Shown: one piece after another, positions 1 through 7,469 of the stretch | How the letters are laid out: each line of letters opens with the position of its first letter | Position numbering within the stretch: position 1 is the stretch's first letter | From: Clostridia bacterium | Lineage (GTDB): Bacteria > Bacillota_A > Clostridia > Oscillospirales > CAG-272 | DNA: 13,935 nt | Reading direction: 5' to 3' | Assembly (NCBI GenBank): GCA_017462145.1 | Contig: JAFTRT010000112.1 | Span: 1 to 13,935 of the forward strand | The notes under the pieces: model-generated | Seen by the model: the letters and a program-made list of their open reading frames with translations, nothing else | Databases searched by the model: none | What the model was told of the DNA's origin: nothing | Made by a program: the position numbers and the translations under genes

Positions 1-35
1 AATCGTTTCAACATTGATCTGTGCTGCTTCGTGTC

Positions 36-200
36 ACTCGATACGATATGTTGCTTTGCAACTCGATATTGCCCTGTGGGGCGAGCAGAAAAGGCGCAAT
101 CGACACACGTTGCTGTGGTCAACATATCGATGCGAATGAAATGAGCATCGATCGAATTTTGCGCATAGCGGAAAATATATCGAGTTCGCCAAAGGCGAAC
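36..200. repeat. Palindrome-rich intergenic element
   Basis: Noncoding stretch made of nested short inverted repeats. ACTCGATA (36-43) can pair with TATCGAGT (178-185) to close the whole element. Inside are GTTGC-ttt-GCAAC (50-62), framed by CGATAT on both sides (44-49 and 64-69); GCCC-tgtg-GGGC (71-82); GTTG/CAAC (109-123); and ATCGATGC/GCATCGAT (126-152). A last hairpin, GTTCGCC-aaa-GGCGAAC (184-200), overlaps the closing stem and may compete with it. No open reading frame here resembles a protein. It looks like one copy of a dispersed structured repeat, but only one copy is in this window, so the repeat status is inferred. Bases 1-35 and 201-253 show nothing recognisable. Confidence 0.5.
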
Positions 201-269
201 GTAGGTTCTTGCCGATGAATCCATCGCATTGGGACTTGGCAGCGACCAACAGGAAAGGAGAACAAAACA

Positions 270-1454
270 ATGAAGCAATCAACCATCAACCAACAATACG
301 ACGTTGCCGTTTGCGGCGGAGGCTTTGCCGGAATCTCTGCGGCGCTGGCTGCCGCCAGAGAGGGCAAGCGAGTGGTTTTATTGGAAAAGCAATATATGCT
401 TGGCGGCTTGGGAACGGCAGGACTGGTTACCATTTATCTCCCTCTTTGCGATGGGTATGGACACCAGGTCTCCTTTGGCATTGCCGAGGAGCTGTTCAAG
501 CTGTCCATCCGCTACGGAGCAGAGGATCGCTACCCCGAAAACTGGCTGGATGGGGTGGGCACTCGAACCGAAAAGGATAAACGGTATTTGGTGCAGTATA
601 ATGCCCAACTGTTTGCCCTTTTAGCGGAGCAGCTTTTGTTGGAAAACGGCGTGGATATTCTGTACGGAAGCTATGTGACCGATGCAGAGGTGGCAGACGG
701 GAAGATCCGGACGCTTTCGGTCGAAAACAAATCGGGCAAAACGGTTTACGCCATCCGCTCTGTGGTGGATGCCACGGGAGATTGCGACGTGGCGTGGTTT
801 GCCTCGGCTCCCACAGAGACCTTCCGACAGGGCAACGTGTTGGCGGCATGGTATTACTATGCGGATGAAGCAGGGTACAAGCTTCAACAGCTGGGTGCCT
901 CCGACGTTCCCGAGGAGGAGCGGAAGGGAACCGAAGCCAAGCCCTTGGTGGCTCGTCGGTTTACGGGTCTGGACGGAAAGGAGATCTCCGAAATGATGTG
1001 TCTTTCCCACAAGACCACGCTGGATCACTGGTTGAGCAAGCGAGAGAAAGCGCCAAACACGGTGCTTTCCACCATTGCCACCACACCCCAGATCCGCATG
1101 ACCCGCAAGCTGGTGGGAGAATATACCCTTGCTCACACCGAAGAGCATACGTATTTTGAGGATTCCATCGGTATGGTTTCCAACTGGAAAAAGCGGGGAC
1201 CTGTCTATGAGGTTCCGTTCCGCACCCTGTATAGCAAGGCGGTGAAGAATTTGGCCGTGGCAGGCCGTTGCACGTCGGTCAACGAGACCCTTTGGGATGT
1301 GATGCGTGTCATCCCCTGCTGTGCGGTAACGGGACAAGCCGCAGGCCTTGCCGCCGCTTTGACCGACGATTTTTCGGCACTGGACGTGCGTGTTCTGCAA
1401 AGCAAGTTGCGGCAGAACGGCGTGGTTCTGCACGAGCAGGATCTGTTGGGGTAA
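270..1454 (+). CDS. FAD-dependent oxidoreductase
   Basis: Predicted 394-residue flavoprotein of the FAD-dependent oxidoreductase family (PF12831 type). The N-terminus has a dinucleotide-binding Rossmann fold: GGGFAGISAALAAAREG (residues 16-32) after the first strand, with the ribose-binding Glu at residue 39 (VVLLEK). A VVDATGDCDVA segment lies mid-protein, and the C-terminal AVAGRCTSVNETLWDVMR and CAVTGQAAGLAAAL segments form the second FAD-contacting part, so the protein looks full length. The start is set by a strong AAAGGAG just upstream (254-260). There is no signal peptide, so it should act in the cytoplasm. Family members sit in many catabolic clusters and oxidise unknown substrates; the substrate here cannot be inferred. 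Downstream lies a repeat-rich gap, so co-transcription with later genes is doubtful. Confidence 0.88.
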   Translation: MKQSTINQQYDVAVCGGGFAGISAALAAAREGKRVVLLEKQYMLGGLGTAGLVTIYLPLCDGYGHQVSFGIAEELFKLSIRYGAEDRYPENWLDGVGTRTEKDKRYLVQYNAQLFALLAEQLLLENGVDILYGSYVTDAEVADGKIRTLSVENKSGKTVYAIRSVVDATGDCDVAWFASAPTETFRQGNVLAAWYYYADEAGYKLQQLGASDVPEEERKGTEAKPLVARRFTGLDGKEISEMMCLSHKTTLDHWLSKREKAPNTVLSTIATTPQIRMTRKLVGEYTLAHTEEHTYFEDSIGMVSNWKKRGPVYEVPFRTLYSKAVKNLAVAGRCTSVNETLWDVMRVIPCCAVTGQAAGLAAALTDDFSALDVRVLQSKLRQNGVVLHEQDLLG

Positions 1455-1516
1455 GGGAATGAAGCCGGTTTCGTAGATAGCGGAACAGGAGATCCCGCTT
1501 CGCCTGACGGCTTGCG

Positions 1517-1538
1517 CTTTTACGGCAGGCCGCAAAAG
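1517..1538. other. Imperfect hairpin after oxidoreductase gene
   Basis: CTTTT-a-CGG-cagg-CCG-c-AAAAG can fold into a hairpin with a single 1x1 mismatch. It sits between the oxidoreductase gene and the REP-like repeats and overlaps the first two bases of the left REP-like arm. No T-run follows it, so a terminator role is not supported. Confidence 0.3.
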
Positions 1539-1631
1539 TTCGACTCACTGCGTTCGCTCAGGATGACACGAAAGAGGAAATTGCATCACTCGCCCGTGTC
1601 ATTCTGAGCGGAGCGTTAGCGAAGTCGAACT
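1537..1631. repeat. Inverted pair of REP-like repeats
   Basis: Two copies of a short repeat face each other. The left arm (1537-1569), read on the minus strand, runs GTGTCATCCTGAGCGAACGC followed by AGTGAGTCGAACT. The right arm (1596-1631), on the plus strand, runs GTGTCATTCTGAGCGGAGCG followed by TTAGCGAAGTCGAACT. The arms match closely, with a few substitutions and a 3-base length difference, and are separated by 26 bases. The core (gTCATtCTGAGCg...GAAGTCGAA) is a REP-like motif familiar from intergenic regions of many bacteria. The pair can form one long hairpin and lies 57 bases upstream of a GIY-YIG gene. Confidence 0.75.
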
Positions 1632-1688
1632 GCGAAGCAGCACCGAGCGAAGCGATGGTGGAATCTCGGGCGGAAAGAGGGGATTTGT

Positions 1689-1970
1689 GTGTACTACGTT
1701 TATATATTGACCAATACGACCAATTCGGTCATGTATATTGGTATGACAAACGATTTGCGCCGAAGATTGTACGAGCATAAAAGCGAACAAATCGAAGGCT
1801 TTACCAAAAAGTATCACGTGCACAAATTGGTTTACTTTGAAGAGTATTCGGAAATTAAAATTGCGATTTTGGGAGAAAAGCAATGGAAGGGCTGGACTCG
1901 TGCAAAGAAAAACAGGTTGGTTGAAAGCAAAAATCCCACCCATATTGACTGGGGAGAAAATTTGATTTGA
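1689..1970 (+). CDS. Small GIY-YIG nuclease domain protein
   Basis: Predicted 93-residue single-domain GIY-YIG endonuclease-like protein. The two strand motifs appear as VYI (residues 4-6) and YIG (16-18), followed by the arginine-rich helix NDLRRRLYEHK (21-31), the GFTKKYHVHKLVYFEEY segment, the catalytic-type Glu in GEKQWKGW (Glu63) and a terminal KNP with Asn82. All expected active-site positions are present, so it is probably functional. The start is GTG, preceded by AAAGAGGGG (1673-1681). Proteins of this size and type are widespread in bacteria and often lie beside REP-like repeats, as here. Their cellular role is not established; DNA repair or a link to repeat dynamics are suggestions only. 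It looks more AT-rich than the genes around it, consistent with acquisition. Confidence 0.88.
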   Translation: MYYVYILTNTTNSVMYIGMTNDLRRRLYEHKSEQIEGFTKKYHVHKLVYFEEYSEIKIAILGEKQWKGWTRAKKNRLVESKNPTHIDWGENLI

Positions 1971-2016
1971 GAGAAACGACGAGGCTCTGATTGAGAGATA
2001 ATGGAGTAGCAATATC

Positions 2017-2805
2017 ATGAAACGAATTCTGCTTTCGGGACTGCCCGAGGGGGTACCCGTTCGGCTGTGGGAACGGTGGAACGGAGCTCCTGTTTACGAC
2101 AGCTCCTGTTCCCCCGAGGCTCGGGTGTATTTCATCGACCGAGACGGGGGCTACTACTTAAAAACGGCGGCGGCAGGCAGTCTTGGCCGGGAAGCGGCCA
2201 TGACCGATTATTATTACCGCAAGGGCTTGGGCACCGAGGTGCTCTCCTATGACACAGAGGGGGATCGGGACTGGCTCCTGACCCGACGGATGGTGGGAGA
2301 GGATGCCACCCACGGGCAGTATCTGTCCGACCCGAAGCGTCTGTGCGACGTGATGGGGACGGCCCTGCGATCGCTTCACGAGATCGATGCGACCGATTGT
2401 CCGATTCCCAATCGGACGGCCGACTATCTGGCATTGGCCGAGGAAAATTTCCGCACGGGTCGCTATGACAAGACCGCTTTTCCCGACAGCTTTGGCTATG
2501 CCTCGGCAGAGGGAGCATGGCGCACCCTGTGTGAGGGAAGAGACGCACTGTGCGGTCGGGTGCTGTTGCATGGGGACTATTGCTTGCCCAATATCATGCT
2601 GGACGGGTGGAGGCTTTCGGGCTTCATCGATCTTGGCAACGGAGGGGTAGGCGACCCCCACATTGACCTTTTTTGGGGGGCATGGACCCTGTGGTTTAAT
2701 TTGAAGACCGACCGTTACCGAGACCGATTTTTCGATGCCTACGGACGGGATGCGGTGGACGAGGTGCGGTTGCGCACCGTGGCGGCTGCCGAGGTCTTTG
2801 GCTGA
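2017..2805 (+). CDS. APH(3')-like aminoglycoside phosphotransferase
   Basis: Predicted 262-residue kinase of the aminoglycoside phosphotransferase (APH/choline kinase-like) family, close to the roughly 264 residues usual for APH(3') enzymes. Visible features: ATP-binding Lys in YYLKT (Lys49), its helix partner Glu in REA (Glu59), the catalytic loop HGDYCLPN (185-192; Asp187 and Asn192), and the metal-binding FIDLGNGGVGDPHIDL segment (203-218; Asp205). All key residues are present. APH(3') enzymes phosphorylate the 3'-hydroxyl of kanamycin/neomycin-type drugs with ATP in the cytoplasm; chromosomal relatives may have other substrates, so actual resistance is unproven. The start ATG follows a GGAG at 2003-2006. 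No integron, transposase or insertion sequence flanks it. Confidence 0.85.
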   Translation: MKRILLSGLPEGVPVRLWERWNGAPVYDSSCSPEARVYFIDRDGGYYLKTAAAGSLGREAAMTDYYYRKGLGTEVLSYDTEGDRDWLLTRRMVGEDATHGQYLSDPKRLCDVMGTALRSLHEIDATDCPIPNRTADYLALAEENFRTGRYDKTAFPDSFGYASAEGAWRTLCEGRDALCGRVLLHGDYCLPNIMLDGWRLSGFIDLGNGGVGDPHIDLFWGAWTLWFNLKTDRYRDRFFDAYGRDAVDEVRLRTVAAAEVFG

Positions 2806-2847
2806 TCCAACTTGTGATCAAAAAATTACATACAAAAGGAGAAAACA

Positions 2848-4176
2848 ATGACAACCTTTGTAATCGCATTGATTTTGTTTGTCGTAACCTACGTATTGCT
2901 GTTGGCACTTCCCAAATTCAGAGCGTGGACGGCCTTGATCTCGGCGGTGGTCTTTTCGGTGTGGCTGGGCTTTTTCTGCAAGGACGTAGAGTTTGGCCTG
3001 TCGGACTTGATCGGGGCCATCGACTTTAACGTCTTGATGATGATTGCCGGTACCATGGGAATCGTGACCCTGTTTATCGAGTCCAAGATGCCCATGCGGA
3101 TTGCAGACGTTTTGCTGTCTCGATTCAAAAACGTCCGGTGGGCCATTGTGGCGATGGCACTGTTGGCCGGTATTATTTCGGCCTTTGTGGATAACGTGGC
3201 AACCGTGCTGATGATTGCCCCCATTGCGTTGGCGGTTTGCAAAAAGCAGGGAATCTCTCCCGTGGCTCCCATCATTTCCATTGCCATTTCCTCCAATTTG
3301 CAGGGTGCGGCTACCTTGGTGGGAGATACCACCTCCATTCTGTTGGGCGGATATGCAGGCATGACCTTCTTTGATTTCTTTGTCTTTCAGGGCCGTCCCA
3401 GTATTTTTTGGGCGGTGGAGCTCGGTGCCCTTCTGACCGCCGGTATTTTGCTCTTCCTGTTCCGAAAAGAGACGCAGCCCTTGAAGTTGGGGGAGAAGAC
3501 CGAGGTTCGGGATTACGTACCTTCGTTTTTGATGGTGGGCGTGGTGGTCTGCCTGATTTTGGCGTCCTTCCTCAAAGCCCCTACCGGCGGCTTTTGGCTG
3601 GAGGTTTATAACCTGCGCAACGGTTTGATCTGCATGGCTCTGCTTGCCGTGGGACTCATTATCAATCTGTGCAAGACCAAGAGCATCTCCTCTTTCAAGC
3701 AGGTTTTCCGAGAGATGGACTATCAGACCTTGTTGCTCCTTGCTTCCCTGTTTGTGGTGATTCAAGGCATCACAGAAGCCGGTGTGATCAAAAAGCTGTC
3801 CGAGCTGTTGGTGGTGTGGGGCGGAAGCAATCTATTTTTGATGTATACCATCATCGTCTTTGCCTCGGTGATCATTTCTGCCTTTGTGGATAACATTCCC
3901 TACGTGCTGACCATGCTGCCCGTGGTGGAGGGCGTGGCCGCCTCGATGGGCGGTTCAGAGCCCTACGTGCTCTATTTCGGTCTGTTGGTGGGTGCTACCT
4001 TGGGTGGAAACATTACCCCCATCGGTGCCAGTGCCAATATTACGGGTATCGGCATTTTGCGCAAGGAGGGCTATGAGGTCAAGGCGAGAGACTTTATGAA
4101 GATCAGTGTACCCTTTACCCTGACGGCGGTGCTTTCGGGGTACCTGCTGATCTGGTTGGTATGGGGCTTGTTCTGA
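2848..4176 (+). CDS. SLC13/ArsB-NhaD-type ion transporter
   Basis: Predicted 442-residue integral membrane protein of the ion transporter superfamily that includes the citrate transporter, ArsB and NhaD families (PF03600 type). It is almost entirely hydrophobic helices and shows the family's internal inverted duplication: ISAFVDNVATVLMIAP (from residue 110) is matched by ISAFVDNIPYVLTMLP (from 343), and SSNLQGAATLVGD (148-160) by GATLGGNITPIGASANITG (382-400). These paired segments normally form the substrate and sodium/proton sites. The substrate (dicarboxylate, arsenite, Na+/H+ or another anion) cannot be decided. It starts after a strong AAAAGGAG (2835-2841) and ends 15 bases before the next gene, implying a shared transcript. 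If the operon is metabolic, an organic anion is the most natural cargo, but that is inference. Confidence 0.87.
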   Translation: MTTFVIALILFVVTYVLLLALPKFRAWTALISAVVFSVWLGFFCKDVEFGLSDLIGAIDFNVLMMIAGTMGIVTLFIESKMPMRIADVLLSRFKNVRWAIVAMALLAGIISAFVDNVATVLMIAPIALAVCKKQGISPVAPIISIAISSNLQGAATLVGDTTSILLGGYAGMTFFDFFVFQGRPSIFWAVELGALLTAGILLFLFRKETQPLKLGEKTEVRDYVPSFLMVGVVVCLILASFLKAPTGGFWLEVYNLRNGLICMALLAVGLIINLCKTKSISSFKQVFREMDYQTLLLLASLFVVIQGITEAGVIKKLSELLVVWGGSNLFLMYTIIVFASVIISAFVDNIPYVLTMLPVVEGVAASMGGSEPYVLYFGLLVGATLGGNITPIGASANITGIGILRKEGYEVKARDFMKISVPFTLTAVLSGYLLIWLVWGLF

Positions 4177-4191
4177 TCGGGAAGAGACGAT

Positions 4192-5025
4192 ATGTTGCAT
4201 TTGAATCGCAGTATTTGGGACAACCGACAGGCAAAGGGAATGCCTCTGCTGGCGGCACACCGAGGGGTGTGCGGCGGAAACATTCCCTGCAACACCATGG
4301 CGGCCTTTCGGATCGCTTTGGATCAGGGTGCGGACGTGGTGGAGCTGGACGTATCCAAGACCAAGGACGGACACTTTTTGGTTTTCCACCCGGGAATGGA
4401 GCCCGTATTTTTGAAAACGGATCGCCGTTTGAAGGATATGACGCTGGAGGAGATCCGAGCCCTGCCTCTGGTCAATCAGGACGATACCGCCACCGGTTAT
4501 TCCATTCCCACCTTGGAAGAGGCCTTTGCTTTTCTCAAGGATAAGGTCTATATCAACGTGGACAAATTTTGGACCGACGTGCCGGGGATCTCGGAAGAGA
4601 TCCGCCGTGCCGGGGTGGAACAGCAGGTCATTGTGAAAACGGGCACCAAGCCGGAATATTTGGATGCCGTAAAGCGGTATGCATCCGACTTTATGTTCAT
4701 GCCGCTGGTACGGGAGCGGGACGACGTGACCGAAGCACTGTTGGCAGACGGTGTCAAGGTGATCGGTGCGGAGATTTTGTTGTCCTCCGAGGAGGACGAG
4801 GTCATTTCGGACGCATATATTCAACGCATGCACCAAAAGGGCTTGCTGATCTGGATGAATGCCATTGTGTACGACGAACGGGCGGTGATTTCCGCCTATC
4901 ATACCGACGATCGCTCTCTGACCGACGATCCTGCCAAGGGTTGGGGTTGGCTGGCAGACAAGGGTGCTGATTTCATTCAGACCGACTGGCTGTTGGCGGC
5001 AAGAGCGTATTTGGAGCGTCGGTAA
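4192..5025 (+). CDS. Glycerophosphodiester phosphodiesterase family protein
   Basis: Predicted 277-residue GDPD-family TIM-barrel enzyme. Motifs: AAHRG (21-25) with the first catalytic His, the N-T-AF element (33-39), the metal-binding VELDV (50-54; Glu51 and Asp53), the second His in VFHPG (His66), SIPTLEEAF, INVDKFW with Lys125, and a C-terminal WMNAIV...DFIQTDW strand pair. The usual HD after the second motif is HP here, and the usual N-x-E-x-K strand reads NVDK, so it may be a divergent subfamily with a substrate other than classical glycerophosphodiesters. Known members release glycerol-3-phosphate and an alcohol. No signal peptide is visible, so it is probably cytoplasmic. It sits between a transporter and a glycerate kinase with short gaps (15 and 30 bases). 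GGGAAGAG at 4179-4186 is the likely ribosome binding site. Confidence 0.88.
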   Translation: MLHLNRSIWDNRQAKGMPLLAAHRGVCGGNIPCNTMAAFRIALDQGADVVELDVSKTKDGHFLVFHPGMEPVFLKTDRRLKDMTLEEIRALPLVNQDDTATGYSIPTLEEAFAFLKDKVYINVDKFWTDVPGISEEIRRAGVEQQVIVKTGTKPEYLDAVKRYASDFMFMPLVRERDDVTEALLADGVKVIGAEILLSSEEDEVISDAYIQRMHQKGLLIWMNAIVYDERAVISAYHTDDRSLTDDPAKGWGWLADKGADFIQTDWLLAARAYLERR

Positions 5026-5055
5026 TCAGCCGAAAAAAGAGTGAGGGAGAACAGC

Positions 5056-6201
5056 ATGAAGATCGTGGTTGCCATGGATTCCTTTAAGGGAAGTCTTTCC
5101 ACCTCCGAAGCAGGGGAGGCGGTGGCCGAGGGCTTGCGGGCGGCTTGTCCCGAGGCCTCTGTGACCGTTTGCCCTCTGGCCGACGGAGGAGAGGGAACGG
5201 TCGAGGCGGTGTTGGCCGCCACGGGCGGCCGACGGGTGTCGGTTTGGGTGACGGGTCCCTTGGGAGAGCCGGTGGAGGCTGTTTACGGCGTGTTGCCCGA
5301 CAGCCGCACGGCTGTGATGGAAATGTCGGCGGCAGCAGGGCTTCCGCTGGTGCCGGATGGGAAGCGGGATCCCATGCATACCACCACCTACGGGGTGGGA
5401 GAGCTGATCCGCCATGCTCTTTGCGAGGAGGGCTGTGAGCGCATCGTCATGGGCTTGGGCGGCAGTGCCACCAATGACGGCGGTGTGGGGATGCTGGAGG
5501 CCTTGGGCTTTGCCTTTTTGGATCGAGAGGGAAGACCGATTCCCAGAGGAGCGGCAGGCCTTGGGCAGCTGGCTTCGGTCAAAACGGAGGGTGCCTTGCC
5601 TCAGCTTGCCCGTTGCGAGCTGTTGGTGCCCTGCGACGTGCAAAACCCTCTGTGCGGAGAGAGGGGATGCAGTGCGGTGTATGCCCCCCAAAAGGGAGCG
5701 ACGGCCGAGGATATTGTCCTCATGGACGGGTGGCTCTCGGGCTACGCCCGCTTGACCGAGCAGAGCACGGGACGGTGTCATGGGGATACCCCCGGTGCCG
5801 GTGCGGCGGGAGGCATGGGCTTTGCCTGTCTCTCCTATCTCAACGGACAGCTTCGTTCGGGAATCTCCTTGGTCATGGAGACGGTGGGATTGGAGGCGGC
5901 CATTGCCAAGGCCGATCTGGTCATTACGGGAGAGGGTCGGTTGGACGGCCAATCCCTCATGGGAAAGACCCCTGTGGGAGTAGCGACTCTGGCCAAGAAG
6001 CACGGCAAAACGGTGGTGGCGTTGTGCGGATGCGTGACGGAGGATGCAGGCCGCTGTCATGAGGGCGGCATCGATGCCTTTTTCCCCATTTTGGGTACGC
6101 CCTGTCCCTTGGCGCAGGCCATGGATCGGGCGACTGCCCACCAAAATTTGAAACGAACGGCAGAGGAGGTCCTGCGCCTGATACGGGCAGGACGGGCTTA
6201 A
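5056..6201 (+). CDS. glxK: Glycerate kinase (GlxK/GarK type)
   Basis: Predicted 381-residue glycerate kinase, matching the usual 375-385 residues. Hallmarks: KIVVAMDSFKGSLS (2-15), CPLADGGEGT (39-48), GLGGSATNDGGVGM (133-146), PCDVQNPLCGERG (192-204), GAGAAGGMGF (247-256) and ITGEGRLDGQSLMGKTP (290-306). The enzyme phosphorylates D-glycerate with ATP, feeding glycolysis as 2-phosphoglycerate (3-phosphoglycerate in other family members). An in-frame GTG exists 15 bases upstream, but ATG at 5056 is preferred because AGGGAG (5044-5049) lies at proper spacing and the protein begins with the conserved strand. It is cytoplasmic and in the operon of the transporter and phosphodiesterase. Its stop lies 12 bases before the 18-bp repeat that marks the left edge of the restriction-modification cassette. 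Confidence 0.95.
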   Translation: MKIVVAMDSFKGSLSTSEAGEAVAEGLRAACPEASVTVCPLADGGEGTVEAVLAATGGRRVSVWVTGPLGEPVEAVYGVLPDSRTAVMEMSAAAGLPLVPDGKRDPMHTTTYGVGELIRHALCEEGCERIVMGLGGSATNDGGVGMLEALGFAFLDREGRPIPRGAAGLGQLASVKTEGALPQLARCELLVPCDVQNPLCGERGCSAVYAPQKGATAEDIVLMDGWLSGYARLTEQSTGRCHGDTPGAGAAGGMGFACLSYLNGQLRSGISLVMETVGLEAAIAKADLVITGEGRLDGQSLMGKTPVGVATLAKKHGKTVVALCGCVTEDAGRCHEGGIDAFFPILGTPCPLAQAMDRATAHQNLKRTAEEVLRLIRAGRA

Positions 6202-6213
6202 TATAAAAGATTG

Positions 6214-6231
6214 AAGGAAATGAAACGATGA
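6214..6231 (+). repeat. 18-bp direct repeat, left copy
   Basis: AAGGAAATGAAACGATGA, identical to 8540-8557. It contains the ribosome binding site and ATG (6228) of the methyltransferase gene. Bases outside the repeat differ on both sides. Together with the right copy it brackets the restriction-modification pair, as expected of a duplicated insertion target. Confidence 0.7.
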
Positions 6232-7469
6232 ATGTGCTATCTCTCTTCTCGGGATGCGGTGGAATGGATATTGGCTTTGAGGGTGGCTTTTCTTGCCTGA
6301 AGCGATCCATCCACACAGAACGTCATCCCGATTGGGTCGCAGAAGACCGAGGAGTGTGGGTCAAGTTGAAAAAAACCGGATTTGAGACGGTTTTTGCCAA
6401 TGATATTCGCCCGGATGCCAAAACGGCATGGACAACTTTTTTTGCAGATAAGCCCGAAGCAGATGAAATTTACCACTTGGGAAGCATTGTGGAGCTGGTG
6501 AAGCGAGCCAAAGGCGGGGAAACTGTTTTTCCCGATCACATTGATGTGGTAACCGGTGGTTTTCCGTGTCAAGACTTCTCAATTGCAGGGAAAAGACTTG
6601 GTTTTGATTCTCAAAAAAGCCACACAGGAAAGCCCCTTGAGATTGATGAACCATCTGAGGAGAACAGAGGAAAGCTGTATATGTGGATGCGAGAGGTCAT
6701 TTCCATCACGCAACCGCTTCTGTTTGTGGCCGAAAATGTCAAAGGCTTGACCAATTTGAGTGATGTAAAAGCAATCATTGAAAAGGATTTTGCAAGAGCT
6801 GCCGGTGGATATTTGGTCGTTCCTGCAAGAGTGCTCCATGCGGCCGATTACGGTGTGCCGCAATCAAGGGAGCGAGTGATCTTTTTTGGATTTCGAAAAA
6901 ACGCCTTGACGGCAGAGGCACGCCGTGCGTTGTCTGTGGAAACGATCTCGGATCGATACGATCCGTATCCTCCGAAAACGCATTGCGCTACCGGAGGCGG
7001 CGAAGGACTTCTTCCCCCGGTTACCTGTCGAGAGGCATTGGTTGGCCTTCAGGAGCCTGCTGATGCGACAGATCCGGCACAAAAGAAATATTCCAAGGCA
7101 AAATATATGGGAAAACACTGTCAAGGGCAAACCGAGATCAAATTGGATTCCATCGGCCCCACCATTCGTTCCGAGCATCATGGTAACATCGAGTATCGAC
7201 GATTGAGCAAAGAGCATGGAGGGCAATATGGAGAGGAGCTGTCTCGGGGGTTGTCGGAACGACGGCTGACGGTTCGGGAATGTGCAAGATTACAGACCTT
7301 TCCCGATGAGTATTCGTTTGTGATTCCCAAACGAAATGACTCTCCATCGGTCTCGTCCAGCGAAGCGTATAAGCTGATTGGCAATGCGGTTCCGTGTGTT
7401 TTGGCTTATCAGATTGCCATGCGGCTGATACAAAATTGGGAGCTTTATTTTGGAGGAGAGAATCCATGA
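6228..7469 (+). CDS. DNA (cytosine-5-)-methyltransferase
   Basis: Predicted 413-residue C5-cytosine methyltransferase using S-adenosylmethionine. The ordered motifs are clear: I LFSGCGGMDIGFEGG (6-20), IV GGFPCQDFS (110-118, catalytic Cys114), VI AENV (168-171), VIII QSRERV (212-217), IX RECARLQTFPD (350-360) and X YKLIGNAVP (381-389). The region between VIII and IX, with GPTIRSEHHGNIEYRRL, is the target recognition part; its sequence specificity cannot be read. The protein protects DNA from the nuclease encoded by the next gene, with which it overlaps (ATGA). It appears more AT-rich than the flanking metabolic genes, and together with its partner it is bracketed by an 18-bp direct repeat, both signs of recent acquisition. 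The ribosome binding site is AAGGAAA within the left repeat. Confidence 0.96.
   Translation: MNVLSLFSGCGGMDIGFEGGFSCLKRSIHTERHPDWVAEDRGVWVKLKKTGFETVFANDIRPDAKTAWTTFFADKPEADEIYHLGSIVELVKRAKGGETVFPDHIDVVTGGFPCQDFSIAGKRLGFDSQKSHTGKPLEIDEPSEENRGKLYMWMREVISITQPLLFVAENVKGLTNLSDVKAIIEKDFARAAGGYLVVPARVLHAADYGVPQSRERVIFFGFRKNALTAEARRALSVETISDRYDPYPPKTHCATGGGEGLLPPVTCREALVGLQEPADATDPAQKKYSKAKYMGKHCQGQTEIKLDSIGPTIRSEHHGNIEYRRLSKEHGGQYGEELSRGLSERRLTVRECARLQTFPDEYSFVIPKRNDSPSVSSSEAYKLIGNAVPCVLAYQIAMRLIQNWELYFGGENP

Noticed and set aside
1997..2002. GATAAT as -10 element of a promoter for the phosphotransferase gene
   Set aside because: No -35 sequence at 16-18 bases upstream; the nearest TTGAGA is about 24 bases away.
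2818..3765. Long reading frame on the minus strand opposite the transporter gene
   Set aside because: It is a His/Gln-rich shadow of a real membrane protein gene; similar long minus-strand frames opposite 270-1454 and 8554-10257 were dropped for the same reason.
5041..5055. Upstream GTG start for the glycerate kinase
   Set aside because: It would place the ribosome binding site AGGGAG inside the coding sequence and add five residues before the conserved first strand; ATG at 5056 fits better.
7394..7465. Longer start for the restriction endonuclease
   Set aside because: It would overlap the methyltransferase by 76 bases without a ribosome binding site; ATG at 7466 has an ATGA overlap and a strong GGAGGAG.
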